A stretch of 64,000 nt of DNA from CAIURC01 sp043777315 (GTDB lineage: Bacteria; Verrucomicrobiota; Verrucomicrobiia; Chthoniobacterales; Chthoniobacteraceae): positions 1 through 64,000 of the forward strand of contig JAYVPW010000091.1 of NCBI GenBank assembly GCA_043777315.1, in the 5' to 3' direction. Positions 35,232 to 43,791 of the stretch are shown piece after piece (position 1 is the stretch's first letter; each line of letters opens with the position of its first letter). A program made the translations under genes and the position numbers. The notes beneath the pieces were generated by a model that was not told the DNA's origin, searched no databases, and saw only the letters and a program-made list of their open reading frames with translations.

Positions 35232-35485
35232 TGAATAAAACCACGATGGAAATTGACGAGGAAAAACTCGATCGGGTGATGGAGCTCGGCGGTTTCAAGA
35301 CGCGGAAAGAAGCGGTGGATTGGGCGCTCACCGAGGCCATCCGGCTCGTCACGATCAACCGGATTGCGGAAAATCCGTGGACGCCGGAGATGTTGAAAGA
35401 TGTCATCGATCCCGACTACGACGTGATGGCGTCGCGGTTGGGACCGGTGAAATACGGCGTGAAATCCCGGAAGAAAAAGCCGTGA
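35231..35485 (+). CDS. vapB: VapB-type antitoxin
   Basis: The 84-residue protein has a ribbon-helix-helix-like N-terminus (MNKTTMEIDEEKLDRVMELG, then GFKTRKEAVDWALTEAIRL) as in the DUF2191/VapB antitoxins that neutralise PIN toxins and repress their own promoter. The C-terminal half is likely the toxin-binding part. The ATG at 35231 is chosen because the homology and the promoter both point there. It overlaps vapC by four bases (GTGA). Confidence 0.88.
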   Translation: MNKTTMEIDEEKLDRVMELGGFKTRKEAVDWALTEAIRLVTINRIAENPWTPEMLKDVIDPDYDVMASRLGPVKYGVKSRKKKP

Positions 35486-35874
35486 CCATTCTTTTGGATT
35501 CGGCGGTGTACATCAACCTGCTCCGTGCCAAGGTGGATGTCCGGCAGACGTTGGTCTCGGCGCTGCAGGCCGGGCAGCTCTACAACTGCGGGGTCGTGCG
35601 TGCCGAGGTTTTGCGAGGCATTTCGAATCTGCGGTTCAAAGCGGAAATGGAGGCGTTTTTCGACATCATCCCCGAGGTTCCGACGGATGCGAAAATGTGG
35701 CGGCAGGTCAGTGACATCGGGTGGAATTTGGGCCGCAAAGGCAAATGGCCACCAGTGACCGACCTGGTCATCGCCGCCTGTGCGATGCGAGTTCGCGCGA
35801 CATTGATTTCGCCGGATGCGCATTTCGTGGACATCCCGGGTCTTTTGCTGCGCCAGGATTTGCCGGAGCCGTAA
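35482..35874 (+). CDS. vapC: VapC-type PIN-domain toxin
   Basis: The 130-residue protein is a PIN-domain ribonuclease of the VapC family. Acidic residues appear at the expected places: the Asp of TILLDSAVYINLL, the Glu of VVRAEVLRG and the Asp of PVTDLVIAACA. The reading frame is intact. It starts with GTG overlapping the vapB stop. Its stop is only three bases from the end of the next, broken gene on the other strand, so the TA pair seems to have entered an older operon. Confidence 0.9.
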   Translation: MTILLDSAVYINLLRAKVDVRQTLVSALQAGQLYNCGVVRAEVLRGISNLRFKAEMEAFFDIIPEVPTDAKMWRQVSDIGWNLGRKGKWPPVTDLVIAACAMRVRATLISPDAHFVDIPGLLLRQDLPEP

Positions 35875-35877
35875 GTT

Positions 35878-36419
35878 TCAAAACGATCCCGCTGCTTTCC
35901 TGCCGACCCGGAAAACGCCGAGCAAAACGACGAGGCCGCCCGCCATGCCGGAGGTGCCCAAAGCTGGACGCGGCGCTCCTCGAGTTGCGGCTGCGGCAGC
36001 GCGGCGATGGCGGCGGGGTCGGCGGTTTCCATCATGCGGCCGCGGGTGAGTTGCGCGACTTCCTGGAGCACGTCGAACTTCGCGGGCTGGCCGCGCTTTT
36101 CACGGCTGGTGCCTTGCACGGAAATCACGGCGTCGAGCGCGGAGCCGGCATCGGCGCAGGTGAGGCGGACGCGGTGTTCGCCGGGCTCGGCGGGCGTGAA
36201 CGTGCCGGTGAAAAGACCCCAAGCATCTTCGCCGGCGGGCGGCAGGCGGATGCTCGCAGTTTTGCCGGAAGGCGCGGTGATTTGCGCGATGACTGCGCCG
36301 TCGAGGAGCGGCTCGCCGGTGAGGCTCGTGACGTTCGCATTCAGCGTCAGCACGGCCCCGGCAGTCGGGCGATCGGGTGAGTAAAAGAGGCGCATTTTTT
36401 CGCCCTGCGACATGATCCG
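35878..36419 (-). pseudogene. 3' remnant of a VWA/amidotransferase-like membrane protein gene
   Basis: The frame reads YQRIMSQGEKMRLFYSPDRP, then TPAEPGEHRVRLTCADAGSA and FDVLQEVAQLTRGRMMETAD, the C-terminal part of a large membrane protein of the type found in BatA-like operons. Near 35950 a frameshift is needed to reach the last membrane helix (GGLVVLLGVFRVGRKAAGSF) and stop. The N-terminal several hundred residues are missing and the 5' end is fused to the preceding remnant. Family naming is inference. Confidence 0.65.
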
Positions 36420-37075
36420 CTGGTAGGCCGCTGCGACCGTCTTCCAGGTTGTCGGTGAGGACGCGGAAATCGAGGCCGGCGAAAAGGTCGTTCAGCGCGG
36501 TCGTGGTGAGCGTCTGTGGCTGATCTTCGCCGGGCGCGCAATTGAGCGCGGCGAGGCGATCGCCGGAGGCGACGACGCCCGCGTGGAGCGGCAAATCCGC
36601 AGAGATAGCGGCCTCGCTTTTCTGCTCCATCGGCTTCCACGCCGCGGGCTCCGCGCCGAGGGCGGCGGCTGAGGCGACGCGTTGCTGCGCGTTGCCGAGT
36701 GTGCGTGCGCCGTCGTTCAGCGCGCGGGCAGCCGCGCGAACATCACGACGCCATCCCGCGCGAGGCTCGACGCGTCGGAGCCGGGCAGCGTGCCGAGAAA
36801 ATAGACGCTGCCGTTTTGCGCGAGCGGCGAACGCATCAGCAACGTGTCGCGCCCGGCGACGCGCGCGAGCGGGACGCCGTCGCCGGCGATGCCGCAGCGG
36901 CGGGAAACTTCGAGCATCCCGACCGGGAGCAGAGGCCGAAGCGGCTCCAATCCGTCTCCGCCACGAGCGCGCGCAGCGCCAGTGCGAAGCTCGAGGCGGA
37001 GCGCGCGGCGGACCTGCCCGCGACGGCGGAATTTCTCGCCCGCGCCGAGGCGGATTTTCGCGCAGCGTCGGCTGC
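36420..37075 (-). pseudogene. Remnant of a BatA-like aerotolerance protein gene
   Basis: Pieces of one protein appear in different frames: ALALRALVAETDWSRF, then VPLARVAGRDTLLMRSPLAQ and YFLGTLPGSDASSLARDGVV, then ALNDGARTLGNAQQRVASAA and LNDLFAGLDFRVLTDNLEDG. At least two frameshifts are needed, and both ends are missing. From memory this matches the C-terminal region of BatA-type proteins in Verrucomicrobia. It abuts the stop of the epimerase gene upstream. Confidence 0.65.
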
Positions 37076-38254
37076 TCAGCTCTTCACACCGAGGCCGATC
37101 ACTTCGCGGAGATATTTGATCGAGCGTTCGAGTTCGCCTTTTTGAAATTCCTGGTCGGCGAGCTTTTTGTCGGCGCCATCGGGGGCTTTGAAATTGGGGA
37201 TCGCGTGGCCTTTTTTCGCGAGGGCTTCGAAGTGCGCGAGGGCTTCGGGGCGCTTGTCGTAGTGCTGCCAGAACTCGTCTTTTTTGTACGGAAAATTTCG
37301 GGAAAAACCGGAGATCGTTTCGATTTGGATCGGCACCGCGGGGCAGAGCTCGGACCAGCGCGCGGCGTATTTTTCCCAGTCGATCTGGCCCTCGCCGGCG
37401 GCGGTCCAGGCGATGGATGCGCCGTCCGGCGTCTCCCAGATCATGTCGTCGCGGAGGCTCGAGCAGTTGATGTACGGGCCGAAGCGTTCGAGCACGTCGA
37501 GAGGATCTTCGAGGGTCCAGGCGGCGTTGCCGGAGTCGATGTTCACGCCGACAAAATCCTTGCCCGCAGCCTCGATCAAATCGACGACTTCCCACGAGTG
37601 CATGTCGCCCGCGTGGTTCTCGATCGAGATTTTCACGCCCGCATCTTTGGCCTGTTTTTCGCACGCCTTCAGCACCTTCACTGTGTCCGCCATCCGCGCG
37701 CGGATGCCACCCTCGGTCTTGCGGTCCTCGGCCGCGCCGAGGACGCAGCGGAAGACCGGCGAGCCGAGCGCCTTGGCCACGCGGATGCCCGTGGACAGAT
37801 GTTCTTCGGCCGTGCCCCACGTTTTTTTGAAGCGCGTGGAGGTCGGGCAAATACTCCAGCCGCCGACATACAAATCGATCTTCAAACCGTCGGCTTTCGC
37901 CTTCACTTCGCGCAGTGCTGCGTCGTCGAGCGACTCGTAGCTTTCGAGGTCGGAAATGAAGAGTGTGTCGAGTTTCAGCGACGCGGCGTAGTCGAGAAGC
38001 TGCGCCGCTTTCCAGCCCATCGCGCGCACGGCGAAGTTGTCCATCCCGAGCTTGATCTTCGGCTTGGCGTTCGAGATGAGCGCGGTTTCCGTGCCCTCCG
38101 TTTTTTTGGGAATTGGCACCTCGGCACCGCCGACCGTCCGGCCCGGCGCGGCGTCGAGTTGCGCGAAGGCTGGCGGGTTCACGGCGGAGGCGGCGGCGGT
38201 CCCGGCGAGGGCTTGGAGAAAGGATCGGCGGGTGAAGGTGGGGATCTGTTTCAT
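37076..38254 (-). CDS. Exported sugar phosphate isomerase/epimerase (TIM barrel)
   Basis: The 392-residue protein starts with a twin-arginine signal (TRRSFLQALAGTAAAS), so export through Tat is predicted. The rest is a xylose isomerase-like TIM barrel with metal-site style motifs SIENHAGDMHSWEVVDLIEA and GVNIDSGNAAW. Such proteins are frequent in Verrucomicrobia and Planctomycetes and act on sugars or sugar derivatives; the substrate is not known. No sugar-binding or oxidoreductase partner lies next to it; downstream is the decayed region. Confidence 0.85.
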   Translation of the reverse strand: MKQIPTFTRRSFLQALAGTAAASAVNPPAFAQLDAAPGRTVGGAEVPIPKKTEGTETALISNAKPKIKLGMDNFAVRAMGWKAAQLLDYAASLKLDTLFISDLESYESLDDAALREVKAKADGLKIDLYVGGWSICPTSTRFKKTWGTAEEHLSTGIRVAKALGSPVFRCVLGAAEDRKTEGGIRARMADTVKVLKACEKQAKDAGVKISIENHAGDMHSWEVVDLIEAAGKDFVGVNIDSGNAAWTLEDPLDVLERFGPYINCSSLRDDMIWETPDGASIAWTAAGEGQIDWEKYAARWSELCPAVPIQIETISGFSRNFPYKKDEFWQHYDKRPEALAHFEALAKKGHAIPNFKAPDGADKKLADQEFQKGELERSIKYLREVIGLGVKS

Positions 38255-38354
38255 GAAATTTGACGAGTGAAGTTTCTCGTCTCTCGGGCAGGCTAACGAT
38301 TTAGGATTGCCTCGGAAGTGCGTGTTGAAAAACGCCGGACCAGAAAGAATACAA

Positions 38355-38420
38355 AGCAGGGAAACAGAAAAACAGGAAAGGCCACTGCGCTCAGAATTCC
38401 TGTTTTCCTGTTTTCCTGCT
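38355..38420. repeat. CAGGAAAA-word inverted repeat
   Basis: The left arm (38355-38378) and right arm (38397-38420) are reverse complements with two mismatches in 24 bases, built from about three copies of CAGGAAAA around an 18-base spacer. It lies upstream of the epimerase gene at 38254 and downstream of the DUF2126 gene. Confidence 0.75.
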
Positions 38421-38439
38421 CATCTCATCCGCCTCCTGC

Positions 38440-40443
38440 TCACGGCAGGCGCAGGTCGCAGGTGAGGAGCGCGGGGTGGAGCTTTTTGCACGGCGGCGAT
38501 TTCCGCGAGAGTGGCGTGGCGGCGTCGATCGGCTCGAATGTGCGGCGGGATTCTGCGAGCTGGTACGTCGTGACTTTTCGACCGCGGGAGATCGTGACGA
38601 CGAGCGGCATCTGCGGCGGGACGCCGGGATGGAGCGAGGGGTAAAGCGCGGTGCGGCGGTAGCGGAGGCCGGTGCCGAATTGACCGCCGGGAAAGGGCTG
38701 CAAATCGAGCCGGCGGCCGTTGACGTGGACGGTGCAGGTCGCGGCAAATTCCGGGCTCGCGAGGAATTCGAGGCGCTCGATCGAGGTGTCCACGAAGCGG
38801 CTGGTGCTGCCGCCTTCGAGCGGTTGTTCGCAGAGCAGCGGCCAGCCTTCGTGGGCTTTGCGGATGGTGAGCGCGGCGGTGCCGTCGCGGTGCGCGAGCA
38901 TTTGCGGAAAGCGCCAATCGGCGATCTCGCGGAATGTTTCTTCGGGCAGCGGGAAGCCGGATTTTTTCAGGTCGCGGAGGATGATTTTGAAGTCCGCCCA
39001 GAGCTGCGATGGCAGGAAGTAGCGGTCGTGCAAATGGTCGCCGTGCTCGACGAGCGGCCTGGCGAAAGGATGCGCGAGGAGATGCGCGGCAAGCGCGTGC
39101 CAGAGCAGCGCGATGGCGGACATCCATTCGGCGCGCGGGAGCGATTCGACGGCGCGGAATTCGATGAGGCCGCGGCAGCCGCCGTCGAAGGCCACGTTCC
39201 AAAATTTGTCGAAGCTGATCTCACTGCGGTGCGTGTTGCCGGAGGTGTCGGTGTGCAGATGCCGCAGCGTCTCGCTCAAGAGCCCGCGGTGATCGCCGGG
39301 CGGGAGCTGCTCGAGAAATTGATACGCGAGTTCGAGGTCGTAGAGGTTGCTCGCCGACTCGTCGGGGCGGGGCGCTTGCGAGGACGGACCGACGTAATGA
39401 CCGGTGAAAAGATAGGCGAGCGACGGGTGATGCTGCCAGTAGCGCAGGATCGAGATGACCCATTTCGGATGCGTGAAGAGCGCGTTTTTTTCGAGTGTCG
39501 GGCCGCCGAAAAGCAGGTGGTTTCCGCCGCCGGTGCCGGCCTGTTCCTCGGCGGAGAGTTGTTTGAAAGAGCGCAGTCCCGCGGTCGCGGTCGCGTGTTC
39601 GAGGTCGCGCATCCAGCGGTCGTAATCGCGCCAGGTCGCGCATGGCGGGAGGTTGATTTCGAGCACGCCTGGATCGGCGGTGATGCCGAGGCGTGACCAG
39701 ATTTCCGCGTCATCGGACGGGATGTAGCCGGACAAAATCGGCAGCGCACATTTCGCGGTTTCGGCCGATTTCGCGAGGTGCTGCAGGAGCGTGAGGAAGG
39801 CGGGCTGAAGCAGCGGCGGGAGGAAAATGTGGAGCGCGCCGTCGCGTTCTTCGAGCGTGAGCGCACGGCGGGAGATGCCCGCTGGCACAGCATTCAGCGG
39901 CAGCCGGAGGCCGGCGGGGCCTTCCGCGCGGAGGAGGTCGAAGTTCGCGCCGAGCTTCCAGTCGGCGGTGGTGAAACGCCTGCCGTTGTGATCGAGCGGG
40001 AGGACGAAAACGGTGCGCCCCGGTTCCAGCGGATCGCTCGCGCGGAGCCATTTTGCTTTCACGCGGAGCGCGGGGAGGAGTGCGGTTTTGAAGCGTCCGA
40101 GCGCTCCGATCGCGCGGCCCGCTGGCGGCTGCGGGATCAGCGGTTTGCCGTCGCGCCGCCAGATTAAATTGATCGCCCAGCGCGGGTTCGGCTCGCCGGG
40201 ATATTGCTTGCCCGGCGAGTAAATCGCGACGGCGTGCGGGAGCGTCTGCGCGGTCAGGGCGGCGGCGAGCGCATAGCCGTATTTCAGTTTCGTCGGGCCG
40301 AGCGCGGTGATGCTCCACTCGCTGCCGATCGGATCGACGGGCACGTAAGTCGGCTCGCCCCCGAGCGTCAGCGCGACGCCGTGTTCGGCGAAAGTGGCGG
40401 CGATTTTGGCAACGGTGATTTCGACGGGATCAGGGGATTTCAT
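38440..40443 (-). CDS. DUF2126 domain protein
   Basis: The 667-residue protein matches the DUF2126 region usually found fused to, or encoded beside, bacterial transglutaminase-like proteins (GVALTLGGEPTYVP, YSPGKQYPGEPNPRWAINL, GGGNHLLFGGPT, FDGGCRGLIEFRAVES). Function is not experimentally established; genome context in other bacteria links it to peptide processing or ligation with ATP-grasp and alpha-E proteins. Here it is a separate protein and overlaps the end of a transglutaminase-like gene by 14 bases, so the two are coupled. Confidence 0.88.
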   Translation of the reverse strand: MKSPDPVEITVAKIAATFAEHGVALTLGGEPTYVPVDPIGSEWSITALGPTKLKYGYALAAALTAQTLPHAVAIYSPGKQYPGEPNPRWAINLIWRRDGKPLIPQPPAGRAIGALGRFKTALLPALRVKAKWLRASDPLEPGRTVFVLPLDHNGRRFTTADWKLGANFDLLRAEGPAGLRLPLNAVPAGISRRALTLEERDGALHIFLPPLLQPAFLTLLQHLAKSAETAKCALPILSGYIPSDDAEIWSRLGITADPGVLEINLPPCATWRDYDRWMRDLEHATATAGLRSFKQLSAEEQAGTGGGNHLLFGGPTLEKNALFTHPKWVISILRYWQHHPSLAYLFTGHYVGPSSQAPRPDESASNLYDLELAYQFLEQLPPGDHRGLLSETLRHLHTDTSGNTHRSEISFDKFWNVAFDGGCRGLIEFRAVESLPRAEWMSAIALLWHALAAHLLAHPFARPLVEHGDHLHDRYFLPSQLWADFKIILRDLKKSGFPLPEETFREIADWRFPQMLAHRDGTAALTIRKAHEGWPLLCEQPLEGGSTSRFVDTSIERLEFLASPEFAATCTVHVNGRRLDLQPFPGGQFGTGLRYRRTALYPSLHPGVPPQMPLVVTISRGRKVTTYQLAESRRTFEPIDAATPLSRKSPPCKKLHPALLTCDLRLP

Positions 40444-41272
40444 GGATCGAAAGGGTGGCGTTCATCAGCGCTGGAACGTGCCCGTCGTGAAAATAGCGAC
40501 CGAGCACGGGCGAGATGTCTGCGGGCGTGAGACCGACCGCAGCGGTGAGGTGGCAGTGGTTGCAGAGCGTGCCATTCGTCGGGTCGAAGCCGACCCAGCC
40601 CGCGCCGGGCAGGTAGGCTTCCGTCCAAGCGTGCAGCGCGCCTTCCGCGCGTTTTTCCTCCGCGCCGAACTCGCACAAATATCCGCTCGCCAGCCGCGCC
40701 GCGAGGCCGAGGCCGCGCAGCGTTTCCGCGAGGAGCACGGCAAAATCGCGGCACGCGCCGCGCCCGAGCGCGAGCGTTTCCGCCGGTGCGCGCGGTGCGC
40801 CTTCTTCGCGGCGCTCGTATTCGAGATGGTCGTGGATCGCGCTGTTGAGCTCGACGAGCGCGGCGACGGTCGGGCGCGGACCGGTCGCCGGTTTCCAAAA
40901 TGGGAGCTCGAGTTTTGCCGCCGGATCGCAGAACGGCGCGAGGACGTGAGCCTCCTCCGGCGTGTAATCGAACGGCAGATCGAGCGCGTGCGCATCGAGC
41001 AAAAAGCCGAAGGCGTTGCGCTCCTCCACATCGAGTTCCATCCGCAGACTCGCGGCCAGCAGCGCCGATTTCGCGGGATAAAAACAGGAGGCGATTTCGT
41101 TGTCGAAAAGGTCGCGCCGGTAGTTCACGGCGGCGTCGAGATTCGTCGCAAAATCGGCGCTGCGGACCGCGAGGTGGCGGTCGGCTTTGGGAAAAAGGCG
41201 GAAGAGATGACGCGAAAAACTGACCGGCTCCGCGTAGGCGTACTGCATCTGATATTGGACGAGGACTTTCAT
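40430..41272 (-). CDS. Transglutaminase-like cysteine protease family protein
   Basis: The 280-residue protein has an N-terminal beta region (VLVQYQMQYAYAEPVSFSRH) and a transglutaminase core with Cys in GRGACRDFAVLLAETLR, His in GALHAWTEAYLPGAGW and Asp in VGFDPTNG. No signal peptide is seen. It probably hydrolyses or transfers amide bonds; the substrate is not known. ATG 41272 fits the family N-terminus. It is coupled to the downstream DUF2126 gene. Confidence 0.9.
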   Translation of the reverse strand: MKVLVQYQMQYAYAEPVSFSRHLFRLFPKADRHLAVRSADFATNLDAAVNYRRDLFDNEIASCFYPAKSALLAASLRMELDVEERNAFGFLLDAHALDLPFDYTPEEAHVLAPFCDPAAKLELPFWKPATGPRPTVAALVELNSAIHDHLEYERREEGAPRAPAETLALGRGACRDFAVLLAETLRGLGLAARLASGYLCEFGAEEKRAEGALHAWTEAYLPGAGWVGFDPTNGTLCNHCHLTAAVGLTPADISPVLGRYFHDGHVPALMNATLSIHEIP

Positions 41273-41304
41273 GCGCCTGACGAGAAGTGGCGGATTGTGA
41301 GGGG

Positions 41305-41458
41305 CCACGGACGGACACGGACAGACAGGGAGGGGAGAACGTCGAACGTCGAACGTCGAACGTCGAACGTCGAAGTGAGAAAGGACGCGGGCGAACGCAG
41401 CCCGGTTTTTCCCCTCTGATACTTCGACGTTCGACGTTCGACGTTCGACGTTCGACGT
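41305..41458. repeat. Heptad hairpin element with one decamer outer arm
   Basis: Two decamers (CCACGGACGG, ACACGGACAG) at 41305-41324 precede five exact ACGTCGA units (41339-41373), a 50-base spacer and five exact TCGACGT units (41424-41458). The right-hand decamer arm seen at 17407-17436 is missing here. The spacer shares AGAAAGGACGC with the element at 17278. Confidence 0.9.
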
Positions 41459-41534
41459 TTTCCGAAAAATCCCGTCTTTCGCGTCGCTTCTTTTTCAGCC
41501 TGAGCCACAAAAAAAACAGACTTCGGCGCTCGCT

Positions 41535-42422
41535 TCATTTCGTCTGCTCCATTCCGTTTTTTCCGATGCGCCGTTTCATCGTGACGCGGACGCGCATGAC
41601 CTGTCCGCCGCTGCCTTTGAACGTGCCGCGGAGCGGCGTCGCGTCGCCGTAATCGCGGCCGAATGAAACGGCGACGTGGCGCTCGCCGACCCACTGCCGA
41701 TTCGTCGGGTCGAGGGCGACCCAGCGCATTCCGGGGACGAGAACTTCGAGCCAGGCGTGGGTCGCGACGGCACCGGTGAGGCGCGCGCCGCCGCTCGGCG
41801 GATCGGTCTCGATGTAGCCGCAGACGTAGCGGGCAGGCAGGCCGGCGGTGCGCGCGATGCTCAGGCCGATGTGCGCGAAATCCTGGCAGACGCCGGTTTT
41901 CGTTTTCCAGATCGTGGCGAGCGGCGTCGAGTTTTCGGTCGAGCCGGACTGGTAGGTGAACTCGGTGTGGATCGCTTCGTTCAAGCGCTGGAGCCCCTCA
42001 CCGAGCGGCATCCGCCCGCCGAGATATTTCTTTGCCCAGACGAGTGCCTCGCGGCCGATCGGGACGACGCGGGTGGGCTGGAGGTATTCGAAAATGTCGG
42101 TCATCGCAGAGCCCAGAATCTGCCGTGCCTCGCCGACGCTGAGCTCCAAACTTTCGGTCGGAGGCGGCGCGGTCATCGTGCGGACGATCGCCTGATTGAC
42201 GATCACGAGATGCCGGTGGCGAAACGGGAGTGAGTAGAAATCGACGTGGTTGCCAAACTGGTCGGTGTAGCTCGAGGCGCGCACGTCCGGGTCGATGCTG
42301 AGCCGGTGGCTGAGCACGGTTTGCGAGTCCGATTCCGGCGGATGCAGCCGCGCTTCGCCGTACGCTTCGGCCGCGGGATGGCCGTATTTGTAGCGAGTGG
42401 TGTGGGTGATCTCGAATTCCAT
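41535..42422 (-). CDS. Transglutaminase-like family protein
   Basis: The 295-residue protein starts EFEITHTTRYKYGHPAAEAYGEARL, the usual N-terminal domain of bacterial transglutaminase-like proteins. It carries Cys in TGVCQDFAHIGLSIARTAGLPARYVCGYIE, His in ATHAWLEVLVPGMRW and Asp in VALDPTNRQW. It is the second such protein in the cluster and differs from the one at 40430. ATG 42422 is chosen over upstream codons because the domain begins there. Confidence 0.9.
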   Translation of the reverse strand: MEFEITHTTRYKYGHPAAEAYGEARLHPPESDSQTVLSHRLSIDPDVRASSYTDQFGNHVDFYSLPFRHRHLVIVNQAIVRTMTAPPPTESLELSVGEARQILGSAMTDIFEYLQPTRVVPIGREALVWAKKYLGGRMPLGEGLQRLNEAIHTEFTYQSGSTENSTPLATIWKTKTGVCQDFAHIGLSIARTAGLPARYVCGYIETDPPSGGARLTGAVATHAWLEVLVPGMRWVALDPTNRQWVGERHVAVSFGRDYGDATPLRGTFKGSGGQVMRVRVTMKRRIGKNGMEQTK

Positions 42423-42446
42423 CGGGCGCGCGGACTCTTCCCTACT

Positions 42447-42480
42447 TGTCATTCGGGACGAAGCGAAGAACCTCTCGCGC
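42447..42480. repeat. Single-arm relic of the CATCCTGAGCG family
   Basis: TTGTCATTCGGGACGAAGCG and the following GAAGAACCTC resemble one arm of the CATCCTGAGCG element but with no opposite arm. It lies in the divergent gap before aroC. Confidence 0.5.
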
Positions 42481-42501
42481 TTTCATTTTTCACCCGCGAG
42501 A
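42473..42501 (+). promoter_or_regulatory. Hairpin just upstream of aroC
   Basis: TCTCGCG (42473-42479) pairs with CGCGAGA (42495-42501) around a 15-base loop, eight bases before the ATG. It could affect translation initiation. No ligand or leader peptide is evident. Confidence 0.3.
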
Positions 42502-42509
42502 AAACGACC

Positions 42510-43595
42510 ATGTCCAGCCACTTCGGCCAGCTTTTCAAAATCAGCACGTGGGGCGAATCGCACGGCGGCGGAGTCGGTGTCGTCATCGATGGCTGTCCGC
42601 CGCGCATTCCGCTCGATGAAGCGCTGATCCAGCGGGATCTCGATCGCCGGCGACCGGGGCAAAGCGAGATCGTCACGCCGCGCGACGAGGCGGATGAATG
42701 CCGGATTTTGAGCGGAGTTTTCGAGGGCAAAACTTTGGGCACGCCGATCTGCATCGCGGTGATGAACAAGGACGCGCGGCCGGAGTCGTATCGCGAAATG
42801 GAGGGCGCGTTTCGCCCTTCGCACGCGGACTACACGACGGAGGCGAAATACGGGATTCGCAACTGGCAGGGCGGCGGGCGCGCGTCAGCCCGAGAGACGA
42901 TCGGACGCGTCGCGGCGGCGGCGGTGGCGAAGGCGGTGCTGGCGCGCGAATTTCCCGAGCTCGCGATCGTGGCGTACGTGAAGTCGATCCACCACCTCAG
43001 CGCCACGGTCGATCCGGCGACGGTCACGCTCGAGCAGGTCGAGGCGAATATCGTGCGCTGTCCGGATGCGGCGGTCGCCGAGGAGATGATCGCGTTCATC
43101 AAAGAAATCCGCAGCGCGGGCGACAGCGTCGGCGGCACGATCGAATGCGTGATTCGCGGTTGTCCGCCGGGACTCGGTGAACCGGTTTTCGACAAGCTCG
43201 AAGCGGATCTCGCGAAGGCGATGCTGAGCCTGCCGGCGACGAAAGGTTTCGAGATTGGCAGCGGGTTCGCGGGCTCACAAATGAAGGGCAGCGAGCACAA
43301 CGACGCGTTCGTGATGGAAGGCGCGCGCGTCCGGACGGCGACGAACCGCTCGGGCGGAATCCAAGGCGGGATCAGCAACGGCGAGGCGATCGAATTTCGG
43401 ATCGCGTTCAAGCCGACGGCGACGATTTTTCAGGCACAGCAAACCGTGACGACCGCGCACGAACCGACCGAGTTGAAAGCCCGCGGGCGCCACGATCCGT
43501 GCGTGCTCCCGCGCGCGGTGCCGATGGTCGAAGCGATGGCCGCGCTCGTCCTCTGCGACCATCTGCTCCGCCAGCGCGCGCAGTGTGGTGGGTAG
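42510..43595 (+). CDS. aroC: Chorismate synthase
   Basis: AroC converts 5-enolpyruvylshikimate 3-phosphate to chorismate using reduced FMN. The 361-residue protein has all three family signatures: GESHGGGVGVVIDGCPP, the ASARETIGRVAAAAVA region, and RPSHADYTTEAKYG, as well as RGRHDPCVLPRAVPMVEAM near the end. ATG 42510 gives the standard N-terminus MSSHFGQLFKISTWGESHGG. It is not next to aroA and tyrA, which are 17 kb away. Confidence 0.97.
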   Translation: MSSHFGQLFKISTWGESHGGGVGVVIDGCPPRIPLDEALIQRDLDRRRPGQSEIVTPRDEADECRILSGVFEGKTLGTPICIAVMNKDARPESYREMEGAFRPSHADYTTEAKYGIRNWQGGGRASARETIGRVAAAAVAKAVLAREFPELAIVAYVKSIHHLSATVDPATVTLEQVEANIVRCPDAAVAEEMIAFIKEIRSAGDSVGGTIECVIRGCPPGLGEPVFDKLEADLAKAMLSLPATKGFEIGSGFAGSQMKGSEHNDAFVMEGARVRTATNRSGGIQGGISNGEAIEFRIAFKPTATIFQAQQTVTTAHEPTELKARGRHDPCVLPRAVPMVEAMAALVLCDHLLRQRAQCGG

Positions 43596-43668
43596 GTTCC
43601 CCGGGCAAGACTCTTCGTCTTTTTCTCCATCTCCATCTTCATCCTCAAACGAGCGGGGAGAGATGAGG

Positions 43669-43729
43669 CACGAAGGCACAAAGCGGAGTCTGCGGCGCTC
43701 CCTCTTCCTCCGCGCTCATTGCCTTCGTG
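43669..43729. repeat. CACGAAGGCA inverted repeat
   Basis: CACGAAGGCA (43669-43678) and TGCCTTCGTG (43720-43729) are perfect reverse complements around a 41-base spacer, between the ends of aroC and the epimerase gene. It resembles a reduced version of the arm-spacer-arm elements elsewhere. Confidence 0.55.
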
Positions 43730-43731
43730 GG

Positions 43732-43774
43732 AAAAAAAACAGGCGCGAAGATCGGCAAGATCGTCGCGCCTGTT
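43732..43774 (-). terminator. Rho-independent terminator of the 43792 gene
   Basis: On the reverse strand ACAGGCGCGA pairs with TCGCGCCTGT around a 15-base loop and is followed by a run of eight T. It lies just beyond the end of the epimerase gene. Confidence 0.85.
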
Positions 43775-43791
43775 CGAGAAAGTGGCTGCTT

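Noticed and set aside
42473..42501. The hairpin before aroC as a riboswitch or attenuator
   Set aside because: It is a simple 7-bp stem with no conserved core, leader peptide or T-run.
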